DNA from: Clostridiaceae bacterium UBA6110
GTDB taxonomy: Bacteria > Bacillota > Clostridia > Clostridiales > Clostridiaceae
NCBI GenBank assembly: GCA_002428415.1
Contig: DIWI01000052.1
Span: 1-15,181 of the forward strand
Direction: 5' to 3'
Length of the DNA stretch: 15,181 nucleotides
Within the stretch, counting starts at the first letter, position 1. Each line of letters begins with the position of its first letter. Position numbers and translations under genes: made by a program. Below, piece after piece: positions 13,329 to 15,181 of this stretch. The notes under the pieces were generated by a model. It ran no database searches. It saw nothing but the letters and a program-made list of their open reading frames with translations, and had not been told where the DNA came from.

Positions 13329-14713
13329 TTCAGAGCATCCCCCTTCACAGCTTCTTCGTTCCTTCTTGTAACCCAGCCTTCCTTGACTACCTGCTTCGCT
13401 CTCGCTATTGCAAGGCTGTCTTTAGGCACTTCATCAGTTATCGTTGAGCCTGCAGCGATATATGCTCCCTCGTTTACAGTGACAGGAGATATCAGGTTTG
13501 TGTTGCAGCCAATGAATGCATTGTCCTTCACAACCGTCTTCCACTTCTTCTTGCCATCGTAGTTGACTATGACAGTTCCGCATCCGAAGTTGACATTCCT
13601 GCCAACCTCCGCGTCTCCGATATAAGTGAGATGGGATATCTTGGTTCCATCTCCTATGACCGATTTCTTGATCTCCACAAAGTCGCCCACCTTGACATGC
13701 TCACCGATCTCAGAATCAGGTCTTATGTATGCGAATGGTCCGACTGAGGTATGGCTTCCAACCTTCGATTCCAGGATCACTGAAGCTGTAACAGTAACAT
13801 CATCTCCGATTTCTGAATCCACGATCCTCGAATTCTGGTAAAGGATGCAGTCTTCCCCTATGAAGGTCTTCCCTTCCAGCGATACTCCGGGATGAACAAC
13901 AGTGTCCATTCCTATGGCAACATCGGCTCCTATGTACGTCGATCTCCAGTCTATGAAGGTGACGCCGTTGTCCATGTGGAACCTTGCTATCCTCTCCCTC
14001 ATGATCTCCTCGGCCTCGGCAAGCTGTGCCCTGGAATTGACTCCTCTTGTCTCGTCAAATTCAGTGATGCTGGCTCCTACCTTTTTACCCTTGCCCTTGA
14101 GTATCCCAATGACATCGGTCAGGTAATATTCGCCCTGGGCGTTGTCATTCTTAAGCTCCTTAAGGCTTTCAAGAAGGTCTTTAATGTCAAACATGTACAT
14201 TCCTGCATTGACCTCAAGAGTCTTAAGCTCTTCATCGCTGCAGTCCTTGTGCTCGACGATCCTTAAAACCTCGTCGCCATCCCTTATTACCCTGCCATAG
14301 CCAGAAGGGTTGTCGATTATCGATGTCAGGAGAGTAGCGCTTGAAGCATTAGCCTCATGCCTCGAATACATGGCCTCCACTGTCTCTCTTCTTATGAGAG
14401 GAGCGTCGCCAGTGAATATGGCTACGGTTCCATCCTTGCCTTCAAGGTATTCACTTGCGCAGATCACTGCGTGTCCCGTACCCATTGGGTTTTCCTGTAC
14501 TGAAAATGAAACTCCCCTTGAGGAGGTTCCTGCAATCACCTGTTCCCTGGCCTTGCCTACAATCACGTTGACATCTTCGAAGCCAGCGCTTCTCATCACG
14601 TCAATCACGTGATTTACCATCTCCTTGCCGCATACCTTGTGAAGGACCTTCGAGACTTTTGACTTCATTCTTTTTCCTTCACCGGCAGCAAGGATCAATG
14701 CGTATTTTCCCAT
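13325..14713 (-). CDS. glmU: bifunctional GlmU: GlcN-1-P acetyltransferase / GlcNAc-1-P uridyltransferase
   Basis: GlmU makes UDP-GlcNAc, the precursor of peptidoglycan and other wall polymers. The 462-aa protein has an N-terminal nucleotidyltransferase domain (about 1-230) with LAAGEGKRMKSKVSKVLHK (Arg15 in the nucleotide loop), QENPMGTGHAV and FTGDAPLI. A left-handed beta-helix of hexapeptide repeats (about 250-455) follows, with the acetyl-transfer His361 in ISHLTYIGDAEVG and the NYDGKKK motif. Length and order are normal. The start is ATG at 14713..14711 behind AGAGGTG. It is the first gene of the glmU-prs operon, with a promoter at 14788-14816 and a leader of about 70 nt. Confidence 0.98.
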   Translation of the reverse strand: MGKYALILAAGEGKRMKSKVSKVLHKVCGKEMVNHVIDVMRSAGFEDVNVIVGKAREQVIAGTSSRGVSFSVQENPMGTGHAVICASEYLEGKDGTVAIFTGDAPLIRRETVEAMYSRHEANASSATLLTSIIDNPSGYGRVIRDGDEVLRIVEHKDCSDEELKTLEVNAGMYMFDIKDLLESLKELKNDNAQGEYYLTDVIGILKGKGKKVGASITEFDETRGVNSRAQLAEAEEIMRERIARFHMDNGVTFIDWRSTYIGADVAIGMDTVVHPGVSLEGKTFIGEDCILYQNSRIVDSEIGDDVTVTASVILESKVGSHTSVGPFAYIRPDSEIGEHVKVGDFVEIKKSVIGDGTKISHLTYIGDAEVGRNVNFGCGTVIVNYDGKKKWKTVVKDNAFIGCNTNLISPVTVNEGAYIAAGSTITDEVPKDSLAIARAKQVVKEGWVTRRNEEAVKGDALK

Positions 14714-14787
14714 ACTTTCACCTCTGTTGTATACTAGGGCTTTATTTTTTCTACTGCGCCCTTTTTGCAGCTTGTTTCACCTATTCC

Positions 14788-14816
14788 ATTATAGATTAGG
14801 TGCCCCTTCATTTCAA
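14788..14816 (-). promoter_or_regulatory. sigma-A-type promoter of glmU-prs
   Basis: On the minus strand TTGAAA (14811-14816) is spaced 17 bp from a perfect TATAAT (14788-14793). It is the best promoter match in the window. It lies after the spoVG terminator and before glmU, so glmU-prs can be expressed independently of spoVG. The 15-mer ATCTATAATGGAATA around the -10 is identical to that of the rqcP promoter. Confidence 0.78.
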
Positions 14817-14861
14817 CTTAAGTGCTCCCAGGATTTCCGTTTGTTTCAATAGTTTCTTTGC

Positions 14862-14901
14862 AAGAGAAAATTGTGGCCTGACATAAATCAGGCCACAATT
14901 T
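14862..14901 (-). terminator. intrinsic terminator of spoVG
   Basis: A perfect 14-bp stem is formed by 14868-14881 and 14888-14901 (core TTGTGGCCTGA / TCAGGCCACAA) with a 6-nt loop, 10 nt past the spoVG stop. On the minus strand the descending arm ends in TTTTC. It is the longest stem in the window. Confidence 0.9.
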
Positions 14902-14911
14902 GCATTTTAAT

Positions 14912-15181
14912 TTAAACCTCTGCTGCTACAAGCACTTCCTCTTCCGGCTCTTCGTTCCTGACCTTCTCGTATTCTCCGAGAATTGAGTCCTGGAGCCTTT
15001 CCCTGGTAAGTGTGTTTATTGGATGTGCAATATCCTTAAATTCTCCATCCGGTGTCTTTCTTGAAGGCATCGCTATAAAAAGCCCGTTCTGCCCTTCAAT
15101 GACCTTGATATCGTGAACAACGAACTCATTGTCGAATGTCACTGATACAATAGCTTTCATCTTGCCCTCTGCAGCTATTTT
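14912..15181 (-). CDS. spoVG: SpoVG-family RNA/DNA-binding regulator, partial (5' end outside window)
   Basis: The frame is open to the right edge, giving 89 residues, with the true start outside. The sequence KIAAEGKMKAIVSVTFDNEF aligns with the SpoVG segment that begins around residue 10 of the Bacillus protein, and VVHDIKVIEG, NGLFIAMPSRKTPDGEFKDI and AHPINTLTRERLQ are the family core. An ATG at 15160 could be mistaken for the start, but the conserved residues before it are coding. SpoVG binds nucleic acid and affects septation, wall and virulence genes, and is common in non-sporulating Firmicutes too. An acidic tail (EEPEEEVLVAAEV) ends the protein. It is followed by a terminator and then glmU, the same neighbour as in Bacillus. 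Confidence 0.94.
   Translation of the reverse strand, partial: KIAAEGKMKAIVSVTFDNEFVVHDIKVIEGQNGLFIAMPSRKTPDGEFKDIAHPINTLTRERLQDSILGEYEKVRNEEPEEEVLVAAEV

Noticed and set aside
14737..14761. GGGC...GCCC pairing in the glmU leader as a riboswitch
   Set aside because: The arms are only 4-5 bp across a long A/T loop; no known riboswitch core is recognisable in the leader of about 70 nt.
15158..15160. ATG at 15160 as the start of SpoVG (82 aa)
   Set aside because: The in-frame codons before it (KIAAEGK) match conserved SpoVG residues and stay open to the window edge, so this is an internal Met.
1..15181. CRISPR arrays, tRNA/rRNA genes, insertion sequences or prophage genes
   Set aside because: No regularly spaced repeats, cloverleaf genes, transposase or integrase motifs or terminal inverted repeats were found; almost all of the sequence is accounted for by conserved genes.

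Overview
The window is a chromosomal segment of a Gram-positive, probably clostridial (Firmicutes) bacterium. Evidence: a SpoVG homologue, the YabN-type MazG fusion, RqcP followed directly by DivIC/FtsB, a PrsA-type foldase lipoprotein, strong AGGAGG-type ribosome binding sites, heavy use of AGG/AGA arginine codons, and gene order resembling the Bacillus/Clostridium spoVG-glmU-prs-pth-mfd-mazG-rqcP-divIC neighbourhood. Every supported gene lies on the minus strand, so the segment is read from high to low coordinates. I cannot fix the genus.

Layout in the direction of transcription: spoVG (cut by the right edge) with a strong terminator; glmU-prs, overlapping by ATGA, behind a good sigma-A-type promoter and closed by a terminator; a three-gene unit of OmpR-type response regulator, sensor histidine kinase and an HtrA-like membrane protein, closed by a terminator; luxS, pth and mfd, tightly packed, with a PrsA-type lipoprotein downstream and a terminator; a DUF454 membrane protein and YabN-type mazG; hup (HU) with its own promoter and terminator; then rqcP and divIC/ftsB (cut by the left edge) behind another good promoter.

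Most of the window is conserved housekeeping: cell-wall precursor and PRPP synthesis (glmU, prs), methyl-cycle recycling (luxS), translation rescue (pth, rqcP), transcription-coupled repair (mfd), nucleotide-pool cleaning (mazG), nucleoid structure (hup), protein export (prsA) and division (divIC).

The most unusual item is the HtrA-like protein at 8837..10045. It keeps the HtrA architecture (one membrane anchor, a trypsin-like domain, a PDZ domain) in an intact 402-codon frame. However, the catalytic His and Ser positions read Phe145 and Asn259, and the oxyanion-loop Gly reads Ala257. It therefore looks like a pseudoprotease, encoded together with a two-component system between prs and luxS-pth. 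Secondary observations are the absence of sporulation genes (spoVT, yabP, yabQ) from otherwise recognisable order, many TTG/GTG starts (two hidden behind decoy starts formed by the Shine-Dalgarno sequence), a 15-nt identical promoter core at two operons, and a palindrome in the leader of the two-component operon.
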